Below are positions 1 to 7,457 of a stretch of DNA of 10,105 bases, piece after piece; the stretch's first letter is position 1; each line of letters opens with the position of its first letter. A model generated the notes under the pieces. That model had not been told where the DNA came from. It saw only the letters and a program-made list of their open reading frames with translations, and did not search any database. The stretch lies in the NCBI GenBank assembly GCA_030526935.1, contig JAUNBY010000084.1:1-10105 (forward strand). The letters run 5' to 3'. Both the position numbers and the translations under genes were made by a program. Source of the stretch: Clostridia bacterium. GTDB lineage: Bacteria; Bacillota; Clostridia; Christensenellales; Aristaeellaceae.

Positions 1-261
1 GTCAGTATTTGCAATCACCGACGGGTAAATAAATATTCCCTCCCGCCCCAACTTTGCCACTTTTCCAAACAAAAACGGAGCCACGAGGCTCCGTTTTCAT
101 CGAGATACCGGGATTTTTACCGTTCCAGGGCGTCTGATGGGATTTTGAGAATATCTACCCGCGTTATATGGCTACATTGAAATCTTCAGTCTACTTTTTA
201 AACTTTCCGCGAACTGCGCTATATTCCGCGGCTTACGGATACGCCGCGCTACGGCGATCCG
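1..261. other. Left-edge intergenic region
   Basis: I see no convincing coding sequence in these 261 bases. They hold a strong hairpin terminator (72-97) and a second GC-rich hairpin that begins exactly at the reductase stop codon (235-262). Bases 100-234 show no recognisable motif. Any gene to the left lies outside the window. Confidence 0.6.
72..97. terminator. Bidirectional Rho-independent terminator
   Basis: There is a perfect 11-bp inverted repeat (AAAACGGAGCC / GGCTCCGTTTT) around the 4-base loop ACGA. The stem is flanked by A on the left and T on the right, so either strand gives a GC-rich hairpin followed by a U tract. It lies about 165 bp past the stop of the leftward reductase and probably ends that transcript. 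It could also end a rightward transcript entering from beyond the window. Confidence 0.8.
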
Positions 262-262
262 T
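235..262 (-). other. Hairpin at the reductase stop codon
   Basis: ACGGATACGCCG and CGGCGATCCGT form a stem of about 11 bp with one bulged base around a short CGCTA loop. The hairpin touches the first base of the reductase stop codon (TGA, complement of 262-264). No U tract follows on the minus strand, so it is not a standard terminator. It could protect the 3' end of the mRNA or be an attenuated first terminator; that is inference. Confidence 0.35.
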
Positions 263-2151
263 CAGACGGACGCCTCTATAAGGCAGGCCTTAACCGCGCT
301 CTTAATGGCGTTGGACGTCATCGTCGCGCCCGCAATGACATCTACGTCGTATGTCTGCGCTTCCACTATGGCTCCCGGGAGCGCGTCTATGGCGTTTGTG
401 CCTATGCCCGGCGTTTCTCCGTGATCGCCAACCTCCACCGCGGTTATCCTTCCGCCTTCGATTGTCACCGTCACCGGGAAGCGGCCAATCATGCCCTCGC
501 CGTATGCCGTATACACTCCGTCCTTATAATTTCCGGTTATCTCCTGCGCGCCGAGAGAGTCCGAGGCTTCGGGCTTCGGGCCGTTTCCTTCCCCGTAGAA
601 AGTGCCGGTCAGTTCCGATGCGCAGGCTACGGCACCGCGCGCGGCTATGCGCCCGAATATCGTACATTCGGCGATGTTTCCGCCGCCGTTGTACATATGG
701 CCGTGAATGGAGCCAAGCTCGCCGCATGAGAACAGGTGGGGAATGGGATCGCCGTTCGTGTCGAGCACCTCGGCTTTGGCGTTGCGAAGGGGACCGCCGT
801 CGGTGTTATACATCGTAGGCGCCATCTTTATGGCGTAGAACGGAGCCTTGCGAATGGGCTGAAGCGTGTCCGCGGGACGCTCATACTGCGCGCTGCGACC
901 CTCGTCGAAGGCGTCGTTTATGTCCTGAGCGGCTCTGACGAGATTATCGGCGTTCATGCCGAGTTTTTCCGCCAGCTCTTCGAGAGTGTCCGCCTTGATG
1001 ATCCATCCCTTTTCGATTTCTTCTTCGCCATTCTGACTCCACATCGAGAACAAGCCGGTCAGGTGCTCAAGTCTCGCGTCTTCGTCGAATATGACGTGTA
1101 CGGGAACGGGGTGCTTCATGCTGATCCATTCGCCGGCGACATTCCAGCGCCCATGGCGGTGGGTTTGGGCTTCGTTCATCCAGCGGCTTCCGTCCTTGCC
1201 GACCATCATGCCAAGGCGCGCCGGAGACCTCCCCCACGGAACCGATCCGGGGCGATAGCAGCGAACGGTCGTCGGGTCGGTGCCATCGGGTACGAAGCCC
1301 CAGAAATAGCCCGCGCATACGCTCATGTGCCACAGATCGGCGCCCGCTTCCATGCCCATGCGAATGCCGTCGCCGGTGTTGTGAAGCGCCGCCCAGGTAT
1401 AGACATAGGGCATGTCAAGGTAGTTGGTAATCATCTTGGGATTGTTCTCAAAGCCGCCCGTCGCGAGTATGACGCCTCCGCGACTGGCTATGTTGAGAAT
1501 CTTGCCGTCTTTTTGAATCTGAACGCCCAGCACCGTCTTTGTCTTGGGATCCTGAATGAGGTGAACTGCCGGGCTGTCGTACCACACGTCTATAGTATCG
1601 CGCGCCTCGACGTTCGACTTAAGAAGGCGATAATAGCCGCTGTCGTTGCTTCTGCCCGTGACAAGCCAAATCTTTACCGAGTCTACGCCCGGAAGCTCCG
1701 GATACTCGAACATGCTCATGGTGCCTATGACGTCCGCGTTCGCGCCGAGCTTTATAAGCCAGTCGTAGTTCTCGGCGCAGCCGTCGGCGTATACGCGCAG
1801 CGCTTCATAGTCGCTCACGTGCTCGTATTGATCGGTCATTGCCACGAGGTATTTGTAGAATTCATCCGCGTCTTCCGTGCTCAAAACCAATTGGCCGGCG
1901 TACTTAGAGCCGCCTCCGGCATCCGCCTCAGGCGCTTTTTCGACCAAAAGCACCCTTGCGCCCAAATCAGCCGAGACTACCGCCGCGGTAGCGCCGCCTA
2001 TGCCGAATCCGGCGACGATTACGTCATAGGTATCATCCCACGCAATGGCGGAGTCCTCCGCTCCCGCCGCCGGAAGCAATACCCCTCCCGCCGCAAGGCC
2101 GAGCGCGCCAACGGCGGCGCCTTTGAGAAAGTTTCTTCTTGACAGATCCAT
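262..2151 (-). CDS. Tat-exported FAD/FMN reductase, fumarate/urocanate reductase superfamily
   Basis: This is a 629-aa flavoprotein expected outside the cytoplasmic membrane. Residues 1-35 are a Tat signal (SRRNFLK, hydrophobic stretch, AGA/ED as a possible cleavage site, no lipobox Cys). Residues 41-510 are an FAD_binding_2-type domain, with the dinucleotide motif AGFGIGG near 47-53, VEK at 70-72, HNTGDG at 257-262 and GGGNIAE at 489-495. Residues 537-629 are an FMN_bind domain with the ApbE-type flavinylation motif DVIAGATMTS (604-613); T610 is the likely FMN-carrying residue. No CxxCH haem site exists, so electrons probably pass through the bound FMN from a membrane quinone or flavin chain. 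Relatives reduce fumarate, urocanate, cinnamate-like acids or other alkenes; the substrate here is unknown. I chose the ATG at 2151 because GGGAGGA (2158-2164) sits 6 bases upstream. The longer reading from 2208 begins upstream of the -10 element and spoils the Tat N-terminus. It is divergent from a two-component system that may control it. Confidence 0.9.
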   Translation of the reverse strand: MDLSRRNFLKGAAVGALGLAAGGVLLPAAGAEDSAIAWDDTYDVIVAGFGIGGATAAVVSADLGARVLLVEKAPEADAGGGSKYAGQLVLSTEDADEFYKYLVAMTDQYEHVSDYEALRVYADGCAENYDWLIKLGANADVIGTMSMFEYPELPGVDSVKIWLVTGRSNDSGYYRLLKSNVEARDTIDVWYDSPAVHLIQDPKTKTVLGVQIQKDGKILNIASRGGVILATGGFENNPKMITNYLDMPYVYTWAALHNTGDGIRMGMEAGADLWHMSVCAGYFWGFVPDGTDPTTVRCYRPGSVPWGRSPARLGMMVGKDGSRWMNEAQTHRHGRWNVAGEWISMKHPVPVHVIFDEDARLEHLTGLFSMWSQNGEEEIEKGWIIKADTLEELAEKLGMNADNLVRAAQDINDAFDEGRSAQYERPADTLQPIRKAPFYAIKMAPTMYNTDGGPLRNAKAEVLDTNGDPIPHLFSCGELGSIHGHMYNGGGNIAECTIFGRIAARGAVACASELTGTFYGEGNGPKPEASDSLGAQEITGNYKDGVYTAYGEGMIGRFPVTVTIEGGRITAVEVGDHGETPGIGTNAIDALPGAIVEAQTYDVDVIAGATMTSNAIKSAVKACLIEASV

Positions 2152-2186
2152 GTTCATTCCTCCCTGATGATATTTTGTATGAAATA

Positions 2187-2195
2187 AGTATAGCA
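2187..2195 (-). promoter_or_regulatory. Extended -10 promoter of the reductase gene
   Basis: On the minus strand the bases read TGC TATACT, an extended -10 (TGn plus a near-consensus hexamer). Transcription would start near 2180 and leave a leader of about 30 bases before the ATG at 2151. At the standard spacing (2210-2215) no good -35 hexamer is present. That fits a promoter needing an activator. Inferred from sequence only. Confidence 0.55.
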
Positions 2196-2236
2196 TAAAA
2201 TTCGTCATAAAATTATCAATTAAATATCAATTCTAA
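2194..2236. promoter_or_regulatory. Putative response-regulator binding array (four direct half-sites)
   Basis: CATAAAATT occurs exactly at 2194-2202 and 2206-2214, and related CAATTAAAT and CAATTCTAA follow at 2217-2225 and 2228-2236. The CA of each unit is spaced 12, 11 and 11 bp from the next, about one helical turn. OmpR/PhoB-family regulators bind direct repeats with 11-bp periodicity, and such a regulator is encoded about 90 bp away. The array lies beside and across the -35 region of the reductase promoter. The region is A/T-rich, so chance repetition is possible. Confidence 0.45.
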
Positions 2237-2263
2237 TCCCTGCTATTTTTTGCCGTTGTTTTC

Positions 2264-2290
2264 TTGCTTTTGCGGGTTATTTATTATAAT
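2264..2290 (+). promoter_or_regulatory. Candidate promoter of the two-component operon
   Basis: A perfect TATAAT lies at 2285-2290. A TTGCTT at 2264-2269 gives a 15-base spacer, shorter than the optimum; a poorer TCTTGC gives 17. A second possible pairing, TTGCGG (2270-2275) with TATGTT (2292-2297), has a 16-base spacer. The start codon at 2329 is preceded by AAGGGAGGG (2313-2321). Which -10 is used cannot be decided from sequence. Confidence 0.4.
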
Positions 2291-2328
2291 ATATGTTATA
2301 ACGCGCGGATATAAGGGAGGGCGTTCGC

Positions 2329-3039
2329 ATGATTCAAGTGTTGCTTGTTGAGGACGACGCGGAGATAGCGCGCATAATAAAGTACTATCTTGCGCAGGAG
2401 GACATATTTGAGGTTACGTGGGTCAACGGCAGTGAACGGGCGCGGGATGTTTCCCACAACGCGTTCGACATTATCCTCATGGATATAATGCTGCCCGATA
2501 CCGATGGCATAACCCTGTGCGCGCAGTTGCGCAAATGGCATCGCTGCCCCATTCTGTTCATAAGTTGTCTCGATGACAGCGATACGATAATCCGCGCGCT
2601 GGAATGCGGCGGCGACGACTACATTACCAAGCCCTTCGACACGCGCGTGCTCAACGCGAAAATACTCGCTAACTACCGCCGCTCGCGCATGGAGAAAGAC
2701 GGCCGCCCCGACGGAGGATTCAAAGCGGGGCCATTTACGCTGGATTACGATACGCAGATTTTGTACAAAGACGGAAAACCCATACCGCTGGTCGCCATGG
2801 AGTCGCGCATAATCGCCTATTTCATACAAAATCCCAACCGGTATTTCAGGCCGCAGGAACTGTATAAACAGATATGGGGCAAATTGAGCTATGGCGACAA
2901 TCGCACCGTGACCGTACACATATATAACCTCAGGAAAAAGATAGAGCTTGATCCCAGTCAACCGCGCTATCTTAAAAGCGTCTGGGGAAAGGGGTATATA
3001 TTCGACCCCGAGGGTCGCGTATTGGATGAAAAGCCATGA
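2329..3039 (+). CDS. OmpR/PhoB-family response regulator
   Basis: This is a 236-aa DNA-binding response regulator. Residues 1-120 form a receiver domain: acidic pocket ED D at 8-10, phospho-acceptor D52 (LMDIMLP), switch residue S79 and the conserved K101 (ITKPFD). Residues 132-228 form an OmpR-type winged helix, with the recognition-helix region NRTVTVHIYNLRKKIE (191-206) and the wing VWGKGYIF (218-225). Length is normal for the family. AAGGGAGGG ends 7 bases before the ATG. The stop overlaps the start of the kinase gene in an ATGA quartet, so the two are translationally coupled and almost certainly a cognate pair. The likely targets are the divergent reductase promoter and possibly its own promoter, given the spaced repeats between them; that is inference. 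Confidence 0.95.
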   Translation: MIQVLLVEDDAEIARIIKYYLAQEDIFEVTWVNGSERARDVSHNAFDIILMDIMLPDTDGITLCAQLRKWHRCPILFISCLDDSDTIIRALECGGDDYITKPFDTRVLNAKILANYRRSRMEKDGRPDGGFKAGPFTLDYDTQILYKDGKPIPLVAMESRIIAYFIQNPNRYFRPQELYKQIWGKLSYGDNRTVTVHIYNLRKKIELDPSQPRYLKSVWGKGYIFDPEGRVLDEKP

Positions 3040-4922
3040 AGGGTACCTTTAGAAAGGCTTATGTCGCAATTTCCATTTTTTTTGCGGCCATGGCCATATC
3101 GCTCGCGATTTGCATGTCCGTGAACGGCGCGACGCCGGTTTTGCATAACGGGGATAACATTCCCGCTGACGCGCCCCTCGGGGAATATACTCTTTCGGGC
3201 GTTGAATACCTCGACGACGCCGGATCGTATATTATACATCTGCTTTTACCCGAAAGGATTCCGGAAGGGATAACGCTGAAGCTCGCGGACATGACGCCAT
3301 TCACCGCAAGCTTGGACGGCGAGGAGGTTTTTAGTTACCGGGAGGACGATGTATACCGGCGGGTTATACAGTTTACGCTTCAGCCCTCGCTTCTGGAAGG
3401 AAAACGGCATATGCGGCTTACCATAACGTCGGATTCGACGTCCGACAAGCCGCGCGAAATCATTAGCCGCGGCCTCATGTCTCCGACAAAGATACTGATC
3501 GGATGGGAAAGCGCCGCGCGCTCGAGCCAGATGGCGGTCTGGGGCGTAATAACGCTCGCCATAGGCATGCATATTATACTTGTGATTGAAAGCCTCGTGC
3601 TATTCACGCGAAAGCGCACGGAAAAATATCTGCTCGTGTTTTCACTGGTGTCGCTGTTTTCGCTGTTTTCGCTTGCGTGCTCCGCGAGCAATCCCATACT
3701 CAATATATCCCATGGCTTTTATTCCATGATCAAGCCCATGAACGCCATAGCGCCGGTATTGATGAACGTATGCGTATGTCTGTTTTTGCTGATCGACTAT
3801 ACGCCTCGCCGCGTAAGGCCGTTTATATCCTTTCCGGTCATAATAGCGGTGGCAGTGTTTCTCATGCTTCTGCGCGCGCTTAGCAATTACAGCTTTTACA
3901 GCTTCGTCAGATGGCTGCTTTTGCCGCTGGTTATATATACGCTATGCGCGGCGTGGCGAGACGGCGCTCCCGACGCGCTCGCGCTCATACTCGGCTACGC
4001 CATTGACGAGGGCATGGTGATGAGCCTGTTTTTGGTAAATACTCTCGGATTGCGCAACGCGGGAAATTTTCTGGCTTGCATCCCGGTAGACCAATTCGGC
4101 TACATGATATACCTGTTGTTTTGCATGCTGGTCATAAACCGACGCTTCGCGGATAAATACGTGGAGTCCGAGCGCCTGTCCGCGCAGTTGAGGGATATAA
4201 ACCTGCAACTGGACGACCTGGTTGAAAAACGCACGCTCCAGCTAAGAGAAGAACAGAACCGAAAGCATAATCTGATGCTCAATATATTCCACGATATAAG
4301 AAGCCCGCTGTTTATACTCCATGAAAACCTTAAACTGCTGAGCACTTCAAAGGACGATGAAGCCATGAAGCGTTCGCTTTGCGAAAAAACCCTGTATCTG
4401 CAGCGCCTGACCGGGGATCTGTTCATGCTTGCAAAGCTTGAATCGGACGCGATATTGTTCGAAGAAGACAATGTGGATCTGGCGAGGCTGATAAACGCGC
4501 TGGTGAGCGAAAACCAGCAAAACGCGCGACTGGGAAATATAGAGCTTTCATTGACGGGCGGCGAGTCGCCCTGCATGGTGTGGGCGGACGCGGCAAGGCT
4601 TCAACAGCTTTATCAGAACCTGTTGGACAACGCGTTTATACATACGCCGTCATTCGGCAAAATATCCGTAAGCCTGACCAGGGAGGACGGACAGGCCGTA
4701 TGCCGGATCACGGACACGGGCGCGGGCATCCCGCAAGACGATATCCCGAAAATATTCACGCGCTATTATTCGACGGGGCGGAACGGTCGCGGCAAATCAA
4801 GCGGTTTGGGGCTGTCGATAGCGCGTGAAATAGCAAAACGGCATCGGGGCCAAATAGGGGCTGAAAGCGCCGTTGGGCGGGGAACGACGATATGGGTATC
4901 GCTGCCGCTTTTGGACGGTTAA
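3036..4922 (+). CDS. Membrane sensor histidine kinase, 7TMR-DISM-like architecture
   Basis: This 628-aa kinase starts with a signal anchor (8-26). A beta-rich extracellular domain of about 130 residues (33-163) follows, then seven predicted membrane segments (roughly 166-190, 198-215, 236-253, 263-280, 290-307, 312-335 and 354-368), a coiled-coil linker (370-410) and the kinase core. The DHp box is NIFHDIRSPL with phospho-acceptor H419. The ATP-binding domain has an N box (QNLLDNA, N532), G1 box DTGAGIP (560-566), F box (FTRYY) and G2 box SSGLGLS. All catalytic motifs are intact. An extracellular domain plus seven helices resembles 7TMR-DISM sensors, whose outer domains often bind carbohydrates or other small ligands. 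The ligand here is unknown. The divergent exported reductase suggests the cue is its substrate or a related metabolite, which is inference. Expression is coupled to the regulator by the ATGA overlap. Confidence 0.92.
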   Translation: MKGTFRKAYVAISIFFAAMAISLAICMSVNGATPVLHNGDNIPADAPLGEYTLSGVEYLDDAGSYIIHLLLPERIPEGITLKLADMTPFTASLDGEEVFSYREDDVYRRVIQFTLQPSLLEGKRHMRLTITSDSTSDKPREIISRGLMSPTKILIGWESAARSSQMAVWGVITLAIGMHIILVIESLVLFTRKRTEKYLLVFSLVSLFSLFSLACSASNPILNISHGFYSMIKPMNAIAPVLMNVCVCLFLLIDYTPRRVRPFISFPVIIAVAVFLMLLRALSNYSFYSFVRWLLLPLVIYTLCAAWRDGAPDALALILGYAIDEGMVMSLFLVNTLGLRNAGNFLACIPVDQFGYMIYLLFCMLVINRRFADKYVESERLSAQLRDINLQLDDLVEKRTLQLREEQNRKHNLMLNIFHDIRSPLFILHENLKLLSTSKDDEAMKRSLCEKTLYLQRLTGDLFMLAKLESDAILFEEDNVDLARLINALVSENQQNARLGNIELSLTGGESPCMVWADAARLQQLYQNLLDNAFIHTPSFGKISVSLTREDGQAVCRITDTGAGIPQDDIPKIFTRYYSTGRNGRGKSSGLGLSIAREIAKRHRGQIGAESAVGRGTTIWVSLPLLDG

Positions 4923-4928
4923 CGGTCG

Positions 4929-7307
4929 CTATCGAAGTGACTTCATATCCCTTTCGCAGATCTGCTCCGCGCATTTTCGGGCCGACGCGTACATCAGATA
5001 ATGGTACTCCGTTCGCGACCGGCGCGCCTCGTCCATGACCACGTTGAAGAATTTATGGCCTATGGCGTTGCTCTGAATGAAAACGACGTCGGCGTTTCTC
5101 ACCACATCCGGCGACGACAGCGTCTCCTGTTCGTAGAATCTTACGTTGGGAAGCATGGGCTTAATCATCTTTCTCCACGCGGTATGCCCTCCAAAGACGA
5201 CTATGCGCAATGTCGCGTCGTAGGGGAACTGATAGCGCTCATCGCCGTCCGCGTCCTCTTCGCCATATTTCGCGTAATCGTTTTTCAGGCTGAACACGAA
5301 TTCGCGCAGTTCGGCAAGCTCCGCCCTGTCGTCTTCAAACTTCTCCTTTTCTTTCGCGGCGCGGTCAACCAGTCGCTTCTTTTCGCGCTCGGCGTCCAAA
5401 AGGCTGCCGCGCATATCGGAAAGCTTTTTCTCCAGGTTGCCGTTTTCCACGCGCATCCGCGCGAGTTCCGCCTTCAGTTTTTCCACCTGTATAAACGGGT
5501 TCTGCTCATCGTCGTCGCCATCGCCCGCCTCGTCGTATTCGCAGTCCGTTTCTGCATCCTCGTCCATCAGCTCTGTGTCGAGGAGATCCCGTATGCTCAA
5601 GGACTGGGTGAGCGCGGACATCGCCGCGATCTCGTGAGCCACATCATCCGTAGCGCCCTGCGCTTTGACATAGTCAATTACATCCCTCGAAACCTTTGTC
5701 TTGCGCGGCAGGACAAGCCCTGTGACGAGGAAGAAAAGCTGCTGGTAGTTGAGTTTTCGCGCGCGGCTTTTTTTTATCCATTCCTCGTCCGATTGGCTGA
5801 GTTCTATATCTCGCGCCGGAAGGTAGGGCTCTTCGTAATCGTCCGGAAGGATAAACGGAGGGTCGGGCGGAAGGGTTGTTTTATCGAACTTGCAGTTCTG
5901 CTGCTCGATATAGCGCATGTTCTCGACATAGCGCAAGCTGTAATCCTGAACCCCATGCTCAACCACGAACAGGTCGGCGTCGATGTCATCCACGTCCCAT
6001 GGAAGCCTGGAATGAGCATAGATGAGAATGGAGGCGTTGATAGCGTCCAGATTGATAATCGAATCCCTCTCGCTTTCGAGGAGCAGATAGGCCATGCACA
6101 GGTCGTAGGGATCGCCGGAAAAGCATGTGCTGAGTTCCTGAAAAACGGCTTTGTAACGCAATACTTCCATAGCGTCATCATCGTTCATGTTTATGGCGAT
6201 TGGCCCCTTTGTCAGAAACTGCTGGGTATAGTTTGGCGCTTTACTCGATTCATAGGCGCGCGCTATCGCCTCCACCTCGATGTTTCCAAGCGAACTTCTC
6301 ATTGAATCCACGATGTTTTTCATAGCCACCGGGGAGATATCTCTATCGGCGAAACCGACGGCGTTAAGAGGCTGTTTGGAACTCATCACGGGCGAACCGG
6401 GCGGCGGCGAGAACGCGGCTTCCTCGCCGCGCGTGGGGGCAACCGCGCGCAAAAGCCGCTTTTCTTCTTCCTGGCCCCGGGCCTCGAGCCTGAGCGCGGC
6501 GGCGACCATGCCGTTCACGTTCCTGTAATAAAGCTCCCTCAGCCGCTCCTTGGTATCCTCGTCTATCATCGCCATAATCCTTTGAAAAGCCTTCGCGCAA
6601 TCCGCGTGTTCTTTGATGTCGTAGCGCTTATCCAGGACTTGAGCGGCGCGGTTGATCAGATACTGCGGATAGGCCGTATCGCTTGCGTATTTTGGACAGT
6701 AGTCCGGGACGTCGGACGTGGTTTGCGCGAGACAACCGATAAAGGACAACCATAAATCGGGTTGCTCGTCGTCGGGCGATTCATCAGCACTTGCTATTAT
6801 TTCGCCGTCATCCTCCGCGTCGATTTCCTCTTCGTCGTCGGTTAAATCCCGCGCGTGTTTTCTTTTCTTGCGCGTTTCATACGCGAAAAAGTAGTCCAAC
6901 AGCCACGTCGCGCACGCAAGCGATTGCGGCGGCCTTTTAGCCTCTTCCTCAGACATATTCAGCGGATACAGCGCGGCTATCGTGAGTATGTGGAATATCG
7001 TCTCGCGATCCGCCTTTACGGGCCTTGTTTCGTTGGAATTCTCCGATGATTGCGAGGTGTTGGCGTCCTTACGACCCTCGTCGGAGAATAAGCGAAGCGC
7101 AATCGGGAAGTAATCCTTCAGCGCTTTTTTCCGCGCGGACAATTGACTGCTGCTGGGAAAGTGCCCCGCGTAATTCGGATCGTCGCTCGAATGGGAAATG
7201 AACGCCAACAGTTTTTGAACCACCCCATCGATAGATTTTCGCTCCTCGCGGGTTAGCCTCTCCCTGTAATCGGTTGGAAGACGTTCGCTTTGCCTGTTGC
7301 CGCTCAT
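4929..7307 (-). CDS. Large acidic/coiled-coil protein with C-terminal DUF2325-like domain
   Basis: This is a 792-aa, probably cytoplasmic protein with no signal peptide or membrane segment. I do not recognise the N-terminal 600 residues. They look helical, interrupted by acidic low-complexity stretches at about 157-183 and 579-602 and a Pro/Ser-rich linker near 296-312. Residues 604-675 form a charged coiled coil. Residues 700-786 resemble DUF2325: a beta strand into GGH (706-708), NADVVFI near 738-744, then IGH (749-751) and a helical end. DUF2325 has no established function; its fold looks like a small Rossmann-like nucleotide or ligand pocket, which is inference. AGGGG lies 9 bases before the ATG at 7307. 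No clear promoter lies in the 150-bp gap upstream, so it is probably co-transcribed with the RGRP protein gene. Its stop is 6 bp from the stop of the convergent kinase gene, with no terminator between. Confidence 0.85.
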   Translation of the reverse strand: MSGNRQSERLPTDYRERLTREERKSIDGVVQKLLAFISHSSDDPNYAGHFPSSSQLSARKKALKDYFPIALRLFSDEGRKDANTSQSSENSNETRPVKADRETIFHILTIAALYPLNMSEEEAKRPPQSLACATWLLDYFFAYETRKKRKHARDLTDDEEEIDAEDDGEIIASADESPDDEQPDLWLSFIGCLAQTTSDVPDYCPKYASDTAYPQYLINRAAQVLDKRYDIKEHADCAKAFQRIMAMIDEDTKERLRELYYRNVNGMVAAALRLEARGQEEEKRLLRAVAPTRGEEAAFSPPPGSPVMSSKQPLNAVGFADRDISPVAMKNIVDSMRSSLGNIEVEAIARAYESSKAPNYTQQFLTKGPIAINMNDDDAMEVLRYKAVFQELSTCFSGDPYDLCMAYLLLESERDSIINLDAINASILIYAHSRLPWDVDDIDADLFVVEHGVQDYSLRYVENMRYIEQQNCKFDKTTLPPDPPFILPDDYEEPYLPARDIELSQSDEEWIKKSRARKLNYQQLFFLVTGLVLPRKTKVSRDVIDYVKAQGATDDVAHEIAAMSALTQSLSIRDLLDTELMDEDAETDCEYDEAGDGDDDEQNPFIQVEKLKAELARMRVENGNLEKKLSDMRGSLLDAEREKKRLVDRAAKEKEKFEDDRAELAELREFVFSLKNDYAKYGEEDADGDERYQFPYDATLRIVVFGGHTAWRKMIKPMLPNVRFYEQETLSSPDVVRNADVVFIQSNAIGHKFFNVVMDEARRSRTEYHYLMYASARKCAEQICERDMKSLR

Positions 7308-7410
7308 TTATATGATCCCCTTTCCGCGACGGGCGACGGCGCCATATCGGGGAATTAACCGTAACGCCACCCCAACTGCGTCTGCGCCTGTTTACCTTGC
7401 GAATGTAAAT

Positions 7411-7445
7411 CAGGGTGCGTCGAGCGGTAGCGTCGGCGCGCCCTG
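7411..7445 (-). other. Intercistronic hairpin between the RGRP and DUF2325-like genes
   Basis: CAGGGTGCG (7411-7419) pairs with CGCGCCCTG (7437-7445), nine base pairs with one G-T, around a 17-base loop. On the minus strand it follows the 201-aa gene but leads into ATTTAC and not a U tract, so termination would be weak or partial. A short inverted repeat TTTAC/GTAAA (7391-7409) follows on that strand. It may lower expression of the downstream gene or stabilise the upstream message; this is inference. Confidence 0.35.
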
Positions 7446-7457
7446 AAAAACGTTGGA

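Noticed and set aside
736..2142. 468-aa open frame on the plus strand opposite the reductase
   Set aside because: It lies wholly antisense to a gene with clear family motifs, has no ribosome binding site or recognisable domain, and its composition (Arg/Ala/Val rich) is typical of a GC-rich shadow frame.
2152..2208. Longer N-terminus for the reductase from an ATG at 2208
   Set aside because: This start lies upstream of the predicted -10 and would place 19 extra residues before the Tat motif. The ATG at 2151 has the well-spaced ribosome binding site.
2296..2961. 221-aa open frame on the minus strand opposite the response regulator
   Set aside because: The plus strand encodes an intact response regulator with all catalytic residues, so this is its shadow.
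5001..6305. 434-aa open frame on the plus strand opposite the DUF2325-like gene
   Set aside because: The minus-strand frame is longer, has a ribosome binding site, a coherent coiled coil and a DUF2325-like end. The plus frame shows no domain and sits inside it.
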